Assembly (NCBI RefSeq): GCF_013450295.1
Contig: NZ_SKBR01000006.1
Coordinates: 1 to 59,549, forward strand
Length of the DNA stretch: 59,549 nucleotides
Direction of reading: 5' to 3'
Source: Streptomyces sp. AJS327
GTDB lineage: Bacteria > Actinomycetota > Actinomycetes > Streptomycetales > Streptomycetaceae
Part shown: positions 34,551-43,198 of the stretch, one piece after another
Layout of the letters: every line of letters begins with the position of its first letter
Position numbering within the stretch: position 1 is the stretch's first letter
Translations under genes and position numbers: made by a program
Notes under the pieces: model-generated
What the model was told of the DNA's origin: nothing
Seen by the model: the letters and a program-made list of their open reading frames with translations, nothing else
Databases searched by the model: none

Positions 34551-35701
34551 GCGGCGGCCTCACGGCAGGCGCGGTAGAAGTCCTTCCAGCCCGCCCGCTC
34601 CCGGACGACGGCCTCCAGGTACTCCTGCCAGACCACCTGGTCGGCGGCCGGATCGCGCACCACCGCGCCACGGATTCCGGCGGCCACGTCCGAGGCGCGC
34701 AGCACGCCGTCCCCGAAGTGCGCGGCGAGGGCCAGCCCGCCGGTCACCACGGAGATCGCCTCGGCCGTGGAGAGCGTGCCCGAGGGGGACTTGACCTTGG
34801 TGCGGCCGTCCTCGGTGACGCCGTCCCGCAGTTCACGGAAGACGGTGACGACCCGCCGGATCTCCTCCACGCCCTCCGGCACGGCGGGCAGCCGCAGCGA
34901 GCCCCCGATCTGGTCCACCCGGCGGGAGACGATGTCGACCTCCTCCTCGGCGGAGGCCGGAAGCGGCAGCACCACGGTGTTGAACCGCCTGCGCAGCGCG
35001 CTGGACAGCTCGTTGACCCCACGGTCGCGGTCGTTGGCGGTGGCGATCAGGTTGAAGCCGCTGACCGCCCGCGCCTCCTCCCCCAGTTCGGGGATCGGCA
35101 GCGTCTTCTCCGAGAGGACGGTGATGAGGCTGTCCTGCACGTCGGCCGGGATACGGGTCAGTTCCTCGACCCGGGCGGTGCTCCCCTCCACCATGGCCCG
35201 CATCACCGGACTCGGCACCAGCGCCTCCCGGCTGGGGCCCTCCGCCAGCAGCCGGGCGTAGTTCCAGCCGTACCGCACGGCCTCCTCGGCGGTGCCCGCC
35301 GTGCCCTGCACCAGCAGGGTCGAGTCGCCGCTCACGGCGGCGGCCAAGTGCTCGGAGACCCAGGTCTTGGCGGTGCCCGGAACGCCGAGCAGCAGCAGCG
35401 CCCGGTCCGTCGCCAGGGTGGTGACGGCGACCTCGACGATCCGGCGCGGGCCCACGTACTTCGGCGTGATGACGGTGCCGTCCGGCAGTTCGCCGCCGAG
35501 CAGGTAGGTGGCGACCGCCCACGGGGACAGCCGCCAGCGCTCCGGGCGCGGCCGGTCGTCCGCCTCGGCCAGCGCGGCCAGCTCCTCCGCGAACGCGTCC
35601 TCGGCGTGCGGCCGCAGGGCGTTCGGCGCCGCGCCGGACACCTCGGTGGGAGCACCGGACGACGGTGCGGCGGCCTCAGCCACGGATTGGGAACGGGTCA
35701 C
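34547..35701 (-). CDS. MoxR-type AAA+ ATPase
   Basis: This 384-residue ATPase has Walker A GVPGTAKT (106-113), sensor-1 Asn223 (IATANDRDRGVNE) and arginine-finger region RRRF (237-240). The position of Walker B reads TARVEELTRIP, where MoxR proteins normally have a hydrophobic-DE stretch, so the metal-coordinating pair is E179-E180 or degenerate. Residues 1-60 form a low-complexity lead. The GTG at 35701 has GGGGGAG three bases upstream. It is the first gene of the leftward arm, coupled to the DUF5682-VWA gene. It is divergent from the SWIM gene across 226 bp that must hold both promoters. Confidence 0.9.
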   Translation of the reverse strand: MTRSQSVAEAAAPSSGAPTEVSGAAPNALRPHAEDAFAEELAALAEADDRPRPERWRLSPWAVATYLLGGELPDGTVITPKYVGPRRIVEVAVTTLATDRALLLLGVPGTAKTWVSEHLAAAVSGDSTLLVQGTAGTAEEAVRYGWNYARLLAEGPSREALVPSPVMRAMVEGSTARVEELTRIPADVQDSLITVLSEKTLPIPELGEEARAVSGFNLIATANDRDRGVNELSSALRRRFNTVVLPLPASAEEEVDIVSRRVDQIGGSLRLPAVPEGVEEIRRVVTVFRELRDGVTEDGRTKVKSPSGTLSTAEAISVVTGGLALAAHFGDGVLRASDVAAGIRGAVVRDPAADQVVWQEYLEAVVRERAGWKDFYRACREAAA

Positions 35702-35914
35702 AACTCCCCCTCGACACGCGGTGGAACGACGTGCCGACCACCCTGCACCGCACCACTGACAACCACCCCGCCACGGACGACCACCCCGGGTGACCACCAC
35801 CCCGGCGACCGGACGCCCCTCGACGGACGCACACGGCCGTCCCCGTGCTCCCTCCCCTGCCCGTCCTCGCGCTCCGTCCCCGGCTCGGGCCGGGCGGGTG
35901 TCAGTGGCGGCTCC

Positions 35915-35920
35915 TACCGT
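35915..35920 (+). promoter_or_regulatory. -10 element for a leaderless SWIM gene transcript
   Basis: TACCGT lies exactly seven bases before the ATG at 35928, and no ribosome-binding site precedes that ATG. This is the TANNNT-N7-ATG arrangement of actinobacterial leaderless mRNAs. No good -35 hexamer is seen. Confidence 0.5.
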
Positions 35921-35927
35921 CGTTCGC

Positions 35928-37523
35928 ATGACTGCACAGGGGTTGCGCTGGACGTCGGAGCAGGTGCTGGAGCTGGCTCCGGACGCCTCGTCACGCTCGG
36001 CGGCGAACCGGCTCGCGACGCCGTCACCGTGGTCGGAGACGGGGGCGGACGGCGAGGCGGTGTGGGGGCGCTGCGCGGGCAGCGGCGGCACGCGCTACCA
36101 GACCGTCGTCGACCTCCTGGGGAACCCGGCCCCGGCGTACCGGTGCTCCTGCCCCAGCCGGAAGTTCCCCTGCAAGCACGCGCTGGCGCTGCTGCTGCGC
36201 TGGTCCGAGGGGGAGACGGCGGTGGCGCCCGCCACCGGACGCCCGGACTGGGCGCGGGAGTGGCTGGACGCCCGCCGGGCGCGCGCGGAACGCGCCGTGG
36301 ACGGTGCGGCGGCGCGCGGCACGGGCCGGGAACCGGCCAAGGGCGCGGCGGGCGGCGAGACTCCGGGCGGTGCCCGGCGCCGGGCACCCGCCGACCCGGA
36401 GGCGGCCCGGCGCCGCGCGGAGCGCCGGAGCCAGCGCGTCGCGGCGGGCGCCACCGAGCTGGAACAGCGCCTGGCCGACCTGCTGAACGGCGGACTCGCC
36501 GGCGCCGACCGCGCCGGATACGCCCGGTGGGACGAGATGGCCGCCCGGATGGTGGACGCCCAGGCACCCGGACTCGCCTCCCGTGTACGGGAGTTGGGCA
36601 GTCACACCACGGGCGCCGACTGGCCGGGGCGGCTGCTGTCGGAGTGCGCGCTGCTGCACCTGCTCAACGTCAGCTGCCTGCGGCTGGACGAGCTGCCCGA
36701 GCCGCTGGCGGCCACGGTCCGCACCCGGGTCGGCCACACGGTGGACTCCGCCGAGCTGCTGGCCGACCCGGCGGCCCGGGTCCGCGACGAGTGGCTGGTC
36801 CTGGGGCGGCGGGACGAGACGATGGGGCGGCTGACGGCCCGCCGGATCTGGCTCCGGGGCCACCGCTCGGGGCGCACCGCCCTCCTGCTGTCCTTCGGCC
36901 CGCCCGGCGGCGCGCCCGAACTGGCCCTCCCCGTGGGCCTGTCGGTCGAGGCGGACCTGGCCTTCCACCCCGGAGCCCCGCCGCTCCGCGCCGCGCTCGG
37001 AGAGCGGTACGGCCCACCCGGCGCGGGCTTCGTGCCGGACGGCGAGGCGCTCCCGGAGGCCCCGGCGGCGTACGCACGGGCGCTCGCCGAGGACCCCTGG
37101 CTGGAGGGCTGGCCGGTGGTGCTGCGCGGGGTGCTGCCGATCCCGCCCGGGGTGGACGGCGGTCCGGAGGAGTGGCAGCTCGCCACCGAACCCGCCCCGG
37201 AAGGCTGGGAGTTGGGCGTGCCTCCGGCCGACGAGGCGGCGGGGCAGGGCCGTTCCGGCGAGGGGCCCGCCCCGGAAGACGCGGGCCGCGCGGGCGGACG
37301 GGAGACGGAGACGGGTCCCGAAGCCGCCCCGTCCACTGAGGAGTTGGGGCAGCGTCGCGCGTGGGTCGCGGTGCCCGTCCATCCGGAGACGGCGTCCGGC
37401 GCGCTCTGGAAGCTCCTCGCGCTCTCCGGCGGCGCCCCGCTCACCGTGTTCGGCGAGCACGGGCACCGGGGCTTCGCCCCGTACAGCGCCTGGAGCGCCG
37501 ACGGCACCGCCGTACCGCTGTGA
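35928..37523 (+). CDS. SWIM zinc-finger protein
   Basis: This 531-residue protein has a SWIM motif C-x-C-x6-C-x-H formed by Cys73, Cys75, Cys82 and His84 (YRCSCPSRKFPCKHALALLL). SWIM domains bind zinc and contact DNA or protein. A charged linker of about 55 residues (Arg/Ala/Gly-rich) is followed by a larger helical and mixed region with conserved Trp/Leu patterns (ARWDEMAARMVDAQAPGLA). The ATG at 35928 is favoured by the leaderless arrangement; GTG codons at 35898 and 35904 are in frame and possible. The gene is divergent from the MoxR ATPase, and its stop overlaps the next small ORF (GTGA). In such clusters SWIM proteins accompany MoxR/VWA partners; the role is unknown. Confidence 0.88.
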   Translation: MTAQGLRWTSEQVLELAPDASSRSAANRLATPSPWSETGADGEAVWGRCAGSGGTRYQTVVDLLGNPAPAYRCSCPSRKFPCKHALALLLRWSEGETAVAPATGRPDWAREWLDARRARAERAVDGAAARGTGREPAKGAAGGETPGGARRRAPADPEAARRRAERRSQRVAAGATELEQRLADLLNGGLAGADRAGYARWDEMAARMVDAQAPGLASRVRELGSHTTGADWPGRLLSECALLHLLNVSCLRLDELPEPLAATVRTRVGHTVDSAELLADPAARVRDEWLVLGRRDETMGRLTARRIWLRGHRSGRTALLLSFGPPGGAPELALPVGLSVEADLAFHPGAPPLRAALGERYGPPGAGFVPDGEALPEAPAAYARALAEDPWLEGWPVVLRGVLPIPPGVDGGPEEWQLATEPAPEGWELGVPPADEAAGQGRSGEGPAPEDAGRAGGRETETGPEAAPSTEELGQRRAWVAVPVHPETASGALWKLLALSGGAPLTVFGEHGHRGFAPYSAWSADGTAVPL

Positions 37524-37810
37524 CCGCGCCAACCCCCGTCCGCACCCCGGAGATCGGGCACGTCCCGGTTCGCGGCCCCATCCCGGCGTCGACCACGCCC
37601 CGGCCCGCGGCCAGCCGCTCCCCCAGTGAACTGAACGGCCCTGGTGGGCGGTTGGGCCACGCCCCGGAGGGCGGCGGCGGACCGCCCACCGCCTCCGCGC
37701 CCGAACCGCCGTTCCCCGCACCCGTCTCCGTGTCCGCATCCGTCTCCGTGCCCGCACCCGTCCCGTCGAAGTCGACGTCCGCCGAAGTCGAGGAGCGCCG
37801 CGTCCGATGA
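37520..37810 (+). CDS. Small Pro/Ser/Val-rich ORF coupled to both neighbours
   Basis: A 96-residue frame fills the whole gap between the SWIM and DUF5691 genes. Its GTG overlaps the SWIM stop (GTGA) and its TGA overlaps the DUF5691 ATG (ATGA). By my count its third codon positions are strongly G/C-biased (nearly nine in ten), similar to the neighbours. The product is low-complexity with a VSVSASVSVPAPVPSKS-like stretch near the end and an acidic/basic tail (EVEERRVR). No family is recognised. It could instead be an untranslated spacer kept open by chance in high-GC DNA, so it is reported as probable only. Confidence 0.45.
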   Translation: MTAPTPVRTPEIGHVPVRGPIPASTTPRPAASRSPSELNGPGGRLGHAPEGGGGPPTASAPEPPFPAPVSVSASVSVPAPVPSKSTSAEVEERRVR

Positions 37811-39615
37811 CCACCACCGTGCCCTGGAGCGAACTCGTCACCGCGGCGCTGCTCGGAGCGCAGCGCCGCACCCCGCCCGGCGGCGACGTCACCGCGCTGC
37901 TGGACGCCGCGGCCGTCCGCACCGTGCAGCGGCGGGCGGGGGCGCCGCCGCTCGCGGCGCGTCCCGCGCCCGCCCCCGCGCCGGAGGACGACCGCCCGCC
38001 GCTGCCGGAGGCCGCCGAACGGCGGCTGCGCTCCCTGCTCAGCCAGCGCTCCGGCGGCCGGGGTGACGAGGGCGGACGCCGTGGCGGGGGCACCCCCGAC
38101 CTCGGCGAACTGCTGCCGCAGTGGCTCGCGGCGGCCAACCGGCGCGGCTACCGCGCCCCGTCGGCGCTGCTGCCCGCGCTGCTGGAGGCGGCGCGGGGCC
38201 GGACCGACCTGCGTCCCGAGGCGCTGACCTTCGCCGGGCCGCGCGCCCTCTGGCTCGCCCGGCTGAACCCGGACTGGAAGTTCGCACTGCGGGACAACCC
38301 CGCGCCGCACCTCGCCGCGCGTGCGGCCACCTCGCCCCGTACCGCGCGGGAGGCCGCTCCGGAACTGGACGAGAACACCCAACGGGTGTGGGAGGAGGGG
38401 CTGTTCGCGGAGCGGGTGGCGCTGCTGATGGCGCTCCGCCGCCGCGATCCGGCCGCCGGGCTGACGCTGCTCGCGAGCGGCTGGCGCGCCGAACGCGCCG
38501 AGGACCGGATGATGTTCATGGACGCGCTGCGTGAACGGCTCTGCCCCGGTGACGAGCCGTTCCTGGAGCGGGCGCTCGCCGACCGCAGCAGCACCGTCCG
38601 GGCGACCGCCGCCCAACTGCTGTCCGCACTCCCCGAGTCGGCGCTGGCCGCGCGGATGGCGGGCCGGGCACGGGCGCATCTGCGGGTCACCGGCGCAGCG
38701 CCCGGCGCCCCACCCGCCGCCACCACGGCGGAGGCCCCGAAGACGCCGGAGCCACCGAGCGCCCCGGCCCGGCCGGAACGGGAGCGGGGCGGAGCCACCG
38801 GGGAGCGGGACCCACAGGCGCGGCGGGACGGGGACGCGGCCGGGGACGGACCGTGGATCGTCGTCGACGCCCCGACCGCGTGTGACGCGGAGGCCCAGCG
38901 GGACGGCGTCGTCCCCAAACCGCCCAAGGGCCGAGGTGAACGGTCTTGGTGGCTGGGGCAGTTGGTCGCGGCGGCACCGCTCGGTATCTGGTCGGAGCAC
39001 CTGGGGGGCCGCACCCCGGTCGAGATCGCCGCGCTGCCGGTGGCCGACGGCTGGCAGCGGGACGTCCACGCCGCCTGGTGCCGGGCGGCCGTCCGGCAGC
39101 GCGACGCGGAGTGGGCCCGGGCCCTGATCGGGCCGCCCACCACGCCGTTCACCGACGGTCCCGGCGATCCGGCCAAGCTGCTGACGGTGCTCCCCACGGC
39201 GGAGCGGAGCGAGTGGGCGGCGCGGTTCATCGAGGCCCACGGGCTCTCGGAGGCGTTCCGGATTCTCGGTGTCTGCGCGGTGCCGTGGAGCGCGCCGCTG
39301 GGGCGGGCCGTGGTGGACGCGCTGGAGATCGCCCGGGACGCGGGCAGTCACCCGTGGAGCTTCAGCGGGGTGATGGGGCTGGCCGAACGCTGCCTGGACC
39401 CGGCGGGCGCGGAGCGGCTCGCGCCGCTCGCCGCGCTCACGGACACCCGGCGGGGGGCGCCGGGCGCCGACACCTACTGGGCCGAGGCGTTCCACCGGCT
39501 GATGAGCACCCTCCGGCTGCGGGCCGTGATGCTCGCCGAACTGGACGGTGCGGCCGAGCTGGACGATACGGCCGCCACCCCCGGAGACCGGCCGGAAGCG
39601 GGCGGCGGTGCCTGA
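37807..39615 (+). CDS. DUF5691 helical-repeat protein of the MoxR/SWIM cluster
   Basis: This 602-residue cytoplasmic protein is Ala/Leu/Arg-rich with HEAT-like helical pairs, for example ERALADRSSTVRATAAQLL. It begins WSELVTAALLGAQRRTPP, the characteristic start of DUF5691. A low-complexity linker (about 295-365) splits the two helical halves. The ATG at 37807 overlaps the preceding small ORF stop and has GAGGAG further upstream. It belongs to the rightward arm with the SWIM gene. A scaffold role for the ATPase/VWA/SWIM proteins is suggested by its fold type and constant company, but there is no direct evidence. Confidence 0.85.
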   Translation: MTTTVPWSELVTAALLGAQRRTPPGGDVTALLDAAAVRTVQRRAGAPPLAARPAPAPAPEDDRPPLPEAAERRLRSLLSQRSGGRGDEGGRRGGGTPDLGELLPQWLAAANRRGYRAPSALLPALLEAARGRTDLRPEALTFAGPRALWLARLNPDWKFALRDNPAPHLAARAATSPRTAREAAPELDENTQRVWEEGLFAERVALLMALRRRDPAAGLTLLASGWRAERAEDRMMFMDALRERLCPGDEPFLERALADRSSTVRATAAQLLSALPESALAARMAGRARAHLRVTGAAPGAPPAATTAEAPKTPEPPSAPARPERERGGATGERDPQARRDGDAAGDGPWIVVDAPTACDAEAQRDGVVPKPPKGRGERSWWLGQLVAAAPLGIWSEHLGGRTPVEIAALPVADGWQRDVHAAWCRAAVRQRDAEWARALIGPPTTPFTDGPGDPAKLLTVLPTAERSEWAARFIEAHGLSEAFRILGVCAVPWSAPLGRAVVDALEIARDAGSHPWSFSGVMGLAERCLDPAGAERLAPLAALTDTRRGAPGADTYWAEAFHRLMSTLRLRAVMLAELDGAAELDDTAATPGDRPEAGGGA

Positions 39616-39744
39616 CGGGGCGGCCCCCGACTCCGGCGCCGCCCCGTCCGGACGGCACCGGCGGCCCGGACGGCCGGGCGGGCGACGGGACGTCCCCGCC
39701 GCCCGGCACCGGCGGCGGGAACGCCGCCGGGAGGGGCGCGAGCG

Positions 39745-40155
39745 TCAGGCCGCGACCGGACCGACGTGCGCGCGGATCCACTCCACGATCTCGGTGGTGG
39801 TGGCGCCCGGAGTGAAGATCGCGGCGACCCCCTGCTCCTTCAGCGCGTCGATGTCCCCGTCCGGGATGATGCCGCCGCCGAAGACCTTGATGTCCTCGGC
39901 CTCACGCTCCCGCAGCAGCTCCAGCACCTTGGCGAACAGGGTGTTGTGCGCTCCGGAGAGGATCGAGAGGCCGATGGCGTCCGCGTCCTCCTGGATCGCG
40001 GTGTCCACGATCTGCTCGGGCGTCTGATGCAGCCCGGTGTAGATGACCTCCATGCCCGCGTCCCGCAGCGCCCGCGCGATGACCTTGGCCCCACGGTCGT
40101 GGCCGTCCAGCCCCGGCTTCGCGACCACCACACGGATCGGCCCCGACACACCCAT
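39745..40155 (-). CDS. icmB: Isobutyryl-CoA mutase small (cobalamin-binding) subunit
   Basis: This 136-residue protein is a free-standing B12-binding domain with the base-off motif D-x-H-x-x-G (Asp17, His19, Gly22 in KPGLDGHDRGAK), then GLSILSGAH and VFGGGIIPDGD for the nucleotide tail. The length equals that known for Streptomyces IcmB, which pairs with the large IcmA subunit to interconvert isobutyryl- and n-butyryl-CoA, feeding valine catabolism and polyketide precursors. The ATG at 40155 has GGAGG five bases upstream. IcmA is not in this window, as in other streptomycetes where the subunits are unlinked. Its partner could also be another mutase large subunit. Confidence 0.88.
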   Translation of the reverse strand: MGVSGPIRVVVAKPGLDGHDRGAKVIARALRDAGMEVIYTGLHQTPEQIVDTAIQEDADAIGLSILSGAHNTLFAKVLELLREREAEDIKVFGGGIIPDGDIDALKEQGVAAIFTPGATTTEIVEWIRAHVGPVAA

Positions 40156-40893
40156 CACTGCCTCCATTCATCACGGTCCCCGGACCGGCCGCACCGGTTG
40201 CCACGCCCTGCCCGCACCGTCGAGGTGAACGAACGTTATCTCCAGCATCCCGCACCGGCGCGGTCCGTGCTCCGCGGGGAGGGGGAAATCACACGCGGAC
40301 GGCCCCCGGCCGCCCCCTCCCCGCCCGTCCTCCGAAGCCTCCGGCCCCCGGAGCCCCGCCCGGCGCCCGCCACCGGCGCGCGGGCCACGGCGGGCGGCGC
40401 GCGGGCCACGGCCGGAAGGGCGAACGCCGCCGGGGAGCGGCCTCCCCGGCGCTTTCCTCCCGGCTCCCGCCCACCGCCGAGCGGGGCTGGCCCATCCGGG
40501 TCGTCCACGTCCGGCGCCGGGGCGCCGCGCGCCACGCCGCCGCCCCGGTCGAGGTTGACGGCCGGGGCGCGGCCCGGCGGACGGCGAACGGACCGTCGTC
40601 ACCTGGGCCGTTCCACCAGGAAGGGCCAAATTCCCTATCTCCGTGGGAAGTTGATGGAAAGCCGGAGAAAGGGCCGGGATCGCCCTCCGGTTGGCGGCGG
40701 GTTCGATAAAGGCCGCCCCAGCCGAACGCGCTCGAACGGTGGGGCGACTACCAGCCCGTAGACCGCCGAAACGCAGCCGAATGCCCGCTTCCCCGAGTCC
40801 GGAAACCCTCGGAAGATTGTCGGCGTCGCATACCGCCGGGTACAGTCCTGGCACTGCTCCGCCCCTGTCGCCGAGGCGAAAGAGAAGTTGGTG
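40156..40893. other. Divergent intergenic region between icmB and the M23 peptidase gene
   Basis: About 740 bp with no supported gene. The half near icmB is very GC-rich and contains a direct repeat GCGCGCGGGCCACGGC (about 40376-40410) and a hairpin GCCGGGGA-GCGGCC-TCCCCGGC (40429-40450). The half near the peptidase gene (40620-40850) has lower GC, a TTCCC-N9-GGGAA dyad (40631-40649) and a good promoter at 40817-40846. Confidence 0.6.
40817..40846 (+). promoter_or_regulatory. Vegetative-type promoter of the M23 peptidase gene
   Basis: TTGTCG (40817-40822) and TACAGT (40841-40846) are separated by 18 bp, fitting the principal sigma factor consensus. Transcription would begin near 40853, leaving a leader of about 40 bases before the GTG at 40894. 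Confidence 0.65.
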
Positions 40894-43092
40894 GTGAACG
40901 ACCGTCAGCCACCGGGAGTTTCCGGCCCGGTAGGCAGCGCTTCCGACTCGTCGTCGACGGAGTCCTATCCCCAGGAACCCTCCGGATACGACGCGCCCTA
41001 CGGCCAGACGACGTACGGCACCTACGTCCAGCAGGGAGCCGACACCGGCTACCCCGCCGCGTACGACGCCTACGACACCGGCGGGCACACGGGGTACGAC
41101 CCCTCCTACGGCTCCTACGGCGGTGCGCACCTCACCGATCCGTCCGCCGCCGACCCCTACCAGACCGGCGGCTACGCCCAGGCCGGGTACGACCCGGCGG
41201 GCGGGTACGCCGGATACGCCGGCGATCCGGCCGACCACTCCGCGGGGTACGCCGCGGGCGCCTACGGCGCCCAGGACGGCCCCGGGTATGACACCGGCAC
41301 ACACGCGACTCTCGGATACGACACCGGCGGATATCCCCAGGCCGGGTACGACCCGGCGGGCGGGTACGACTCCGCCGGGTACGACCAGGGCGGCTACCCC
41401 GGTGGGGCGCCCGCGGACGACCTCGGCATCAACACCCAGCCCGGGCCCGACGAGATCGTCTTCGGCACCGGCCAGTGGGACGTCCTCGGCTACGCCGCGC
41501 GGGAGACCGGCCCCGACGAACACACCGCGCACCCGGCCCAGTCGGCCCACGCGGGCTGGCCGTCTCCCGAGGGCTACCCTCCGGCCGACGGCCAGGACAC
41601 CGGCGGGTGGCAGACCCACCCCGGCGCCTCCCAGGACACCGCGACCGGCCAGTGGGACACCGGCGGCCAGTGGGGCCTCGCCAGCTGGGACGCCACCGGA
41701 CAGTGGGACGCGACCGGGCAGTGGGACGCCACCGGCCAGTGGGGCGCCAACGACCTCCTCGCGTACGGCGGTCAGAGCGCGGAGGAACACGAGACCGGCG
41801 GAGCGCCGGACCCGCTCGGCGCACCGCTCGGCGAGGCGCCGTCCGGTTTCGACACCGGCGCCTACCCGTCCGGCTCCTTCGAACAGACCGGCCAGTTCGC
41901 CGGGTTCGGCGGAGTGGACGCCTACGCCACCCACCCCGCCTACGGCGACCCCGGCGAGACGGGCGCCTACGACCCCGCCGCCTACCTGCCGCCCACCGGC
42001 CATCCCGGCGGCGCACCGGACCAACTCGGCCCGGACGACCTCCACGAGACCACCGGGGCCTGGGCGGGACACGGGGTGTACGGAGCGGACGATCCGTACG
42101 TCGCCGCCGCGCAGGAGGTGCCCGGCGGACACGAGCCCTACACCGCCTACGACACCCACGATCCGCACGGCGTCCCGCACTCCCCCGCGCTCCAGCACCC
42201 CGAGGACGAACGCCCCCGCATCGACGAGGCGTTCGACGCGCTCTTCGCTGACGGCGAGCCCCTGAACGCGAGGTCGGCACACGCCGCGGACGACCTGCCG
42301 ACCGACTCCCCGGACGACGCCGGGCCCGCGCCGCTCGCCCCGATCAGCCCGCACCGCGGCCGTCGCCGCTCCCCCAAACCCCGCCGTTCGGCGCTGCTGA
42401 CCGTCGCCGTGCCGTCCGTCGCCGTGATGGGCGTCGCCGGGGTCGCCGCCGCCTCCGTGATGGACAGCGGGGGGGAGAGCAAGGAGCCCGCCCCGCAGGC
42501 CGCGCAGGAGCGGGAGGACGTGAAGCCGCCGAAGGCGAACAACAAGCTCGACACCCAGCTCGCCGGACTCTCGGCCGACGCCGACGACTTCGCCGACCGG
42601 GCCAGCCGCACCCAGGAGCGCATCGACCTCAAGGAGCGGCAGGCGGCCGAGCGGGAGCGGAAGATCAAGGAGGCCGCCCGCAAGGAGGCGATGCGGCCGA
42701 AGTTCGCGCTGCCGGTCGAGGACACCACGCTCAGCGCGCGGTACGGCCAGGCGGGTATCAACTGGATGTCGGTCCACTCCGGCATCGACTTCCCGGTGAG
42801 CTTCGGCACCCCGGTGATGGCGGTCACCGACGGCACGGTCAGCACCAAGTGGGACATGTCCTACGGGAACATGGCGATCGTCACCGCCGAGGACGGCACC
42901 GAGACCTGGTACTGCCACCTCAGCAGCACCAAGATCCGCTCGGGTGAGGTGAAGGCGGGCGACACCATCGCCTACTCCGGCAACTCGGGCAACTCCACGG
43001 GTCCGCACCTGCACTTCGAGGTGCGCCCGGGGGGCGGCGCGGCCGTCGACCCGGTGCCCTGGTTCCAGAGCAAGGGCCTCAGCATCGGCTGA
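40894..43092 (+). CDS. M23 family (LytM-like) peptidoglycan endopeptidase with giant disordered N-terminus
   Basis: This 732-residue single-pass protein has an extracellular zinc peptidase domain with H-x-x-x-D (His628 in HSGID) and H-x-H (His705/His707 in HLHFE). It would cleave peptide cross-links of the cell wall. A membrane segment lies at about 499-523 (SALLTVAVPSVAVMGVAGVA), followed by a coiled coil (about 555-600, RTQERIDLKERQAAERERK). The first 490 residues are cytoplasmic and low-complexity, rich in Tyr/Gly/Asp, with repeats such as GYxQAGYDPAGGY and GQWDAT in tandem near 268-285. The GTG at 40894 is six bases after GAAG; TTG/GTG at 40888 and 40891 are alternatives. It converges with uvrD. 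Confidence 0.9.
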   Translation: MNDRQPPGVSGPVGSASDSSSTESYPQEPSGYDAPYGQTTYGTYVQQGADTGYPAAYDAYDTGGHTGYDPSYGSYGGAHLTDPSAADPYQTGGYAQAGYDPAGGYAGYAGDPADHSAGYAAGAYGAQDGPGYDTGTHATLGYDTGGYPQAGYDPAGGYDSAGYDQGGYPGGAPADDLGINTQPGPDEIVFGTGQWDVLGYAARETGPDEHTAHPAQSAHAGWPSPEGYPPADGQDTGGWQTHPGASQDTATGQWDTGGQWGLASWDATGQWDATGQWDATGQWGANDLLAYGGQSAEEHETGGAPDPLGAPLGEAPSGFDTGAYPSGSFEQTGQFAGFGGVDAYATHPAYGDPGETGAYDPAAYLPPTGHPGGAPDQLGPDDLHETTGAWAGHGVYGADDPYVAAAQEVPGGHEPYTAYDTHDPHGVPHSPALQHPEDERPRIDEAFDALFADGEPLNARSAHAADDLPTDSPDDAGPAPLAPISPHRGRRRSPKPRRSALLTVAVPSVAVMGVAGVAAASVMDSGGESKEPAPQAAQEREDVKPPKANNKLDTQLAGLSADADDFADRASRTQERIDLKERQAAERERKIKEAARKEAMRPKFALPVEDTTLSARYGQAGINWMSVHSGIDFPVSFGTPVMAVTDGTVSTKWDMSYGNMAIVTAEDGTETWYCHLSSTKIRSGEVKAGDTIAYSGNSGNSTGPHLHFEVRPGGGAAVDPVPWFQSKGLSIG
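41690..41745 (+). repeat. In-gene tandem repeat encoding GQWDAT units
   Basis: An 18-bp period encodes successive Gly-Gln-Trp-Asp-Ala-Thr units in the peptidase N-terminal region. Synonymous changes between units indicate selection at protein level rather than very recent slippage. Confidence 0.75.
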
Positions 43093-43134
43093 CGCCCCCG
43101 CGCCCCACGCGCTCGCCCGGTCCGCCGGGCGCTC

Positions 43135-43162
43135 CCGGCCCGCGGCCTCCGCCGCGGGCCGG
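43135..43162. terminator. Bidirectional terminator between the M23 peptidase and uvrD genes
   Basis: CCGGCCCGCGGC (43135-43146) and GCCGCGGGCCGG (43151-43162) form a perfect 12-bp stem with loop CTCC, between the convergent genes. Confidence 0.85.
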
Positions 43163-43198
43163 TTCCGTGTGCCCGGCGTCCGGTCCGGTCCGGTCCGG

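Noticed and set aside
40620..40893. Possible second c-di-AMP riboswitch ahead of the M23 peptidase gene
   Set aside because: None of the ydaO core blocks (GGGGTGAATC, GACAGCTAACC) is present; the promoter leaves a leader of only about 40 bases.
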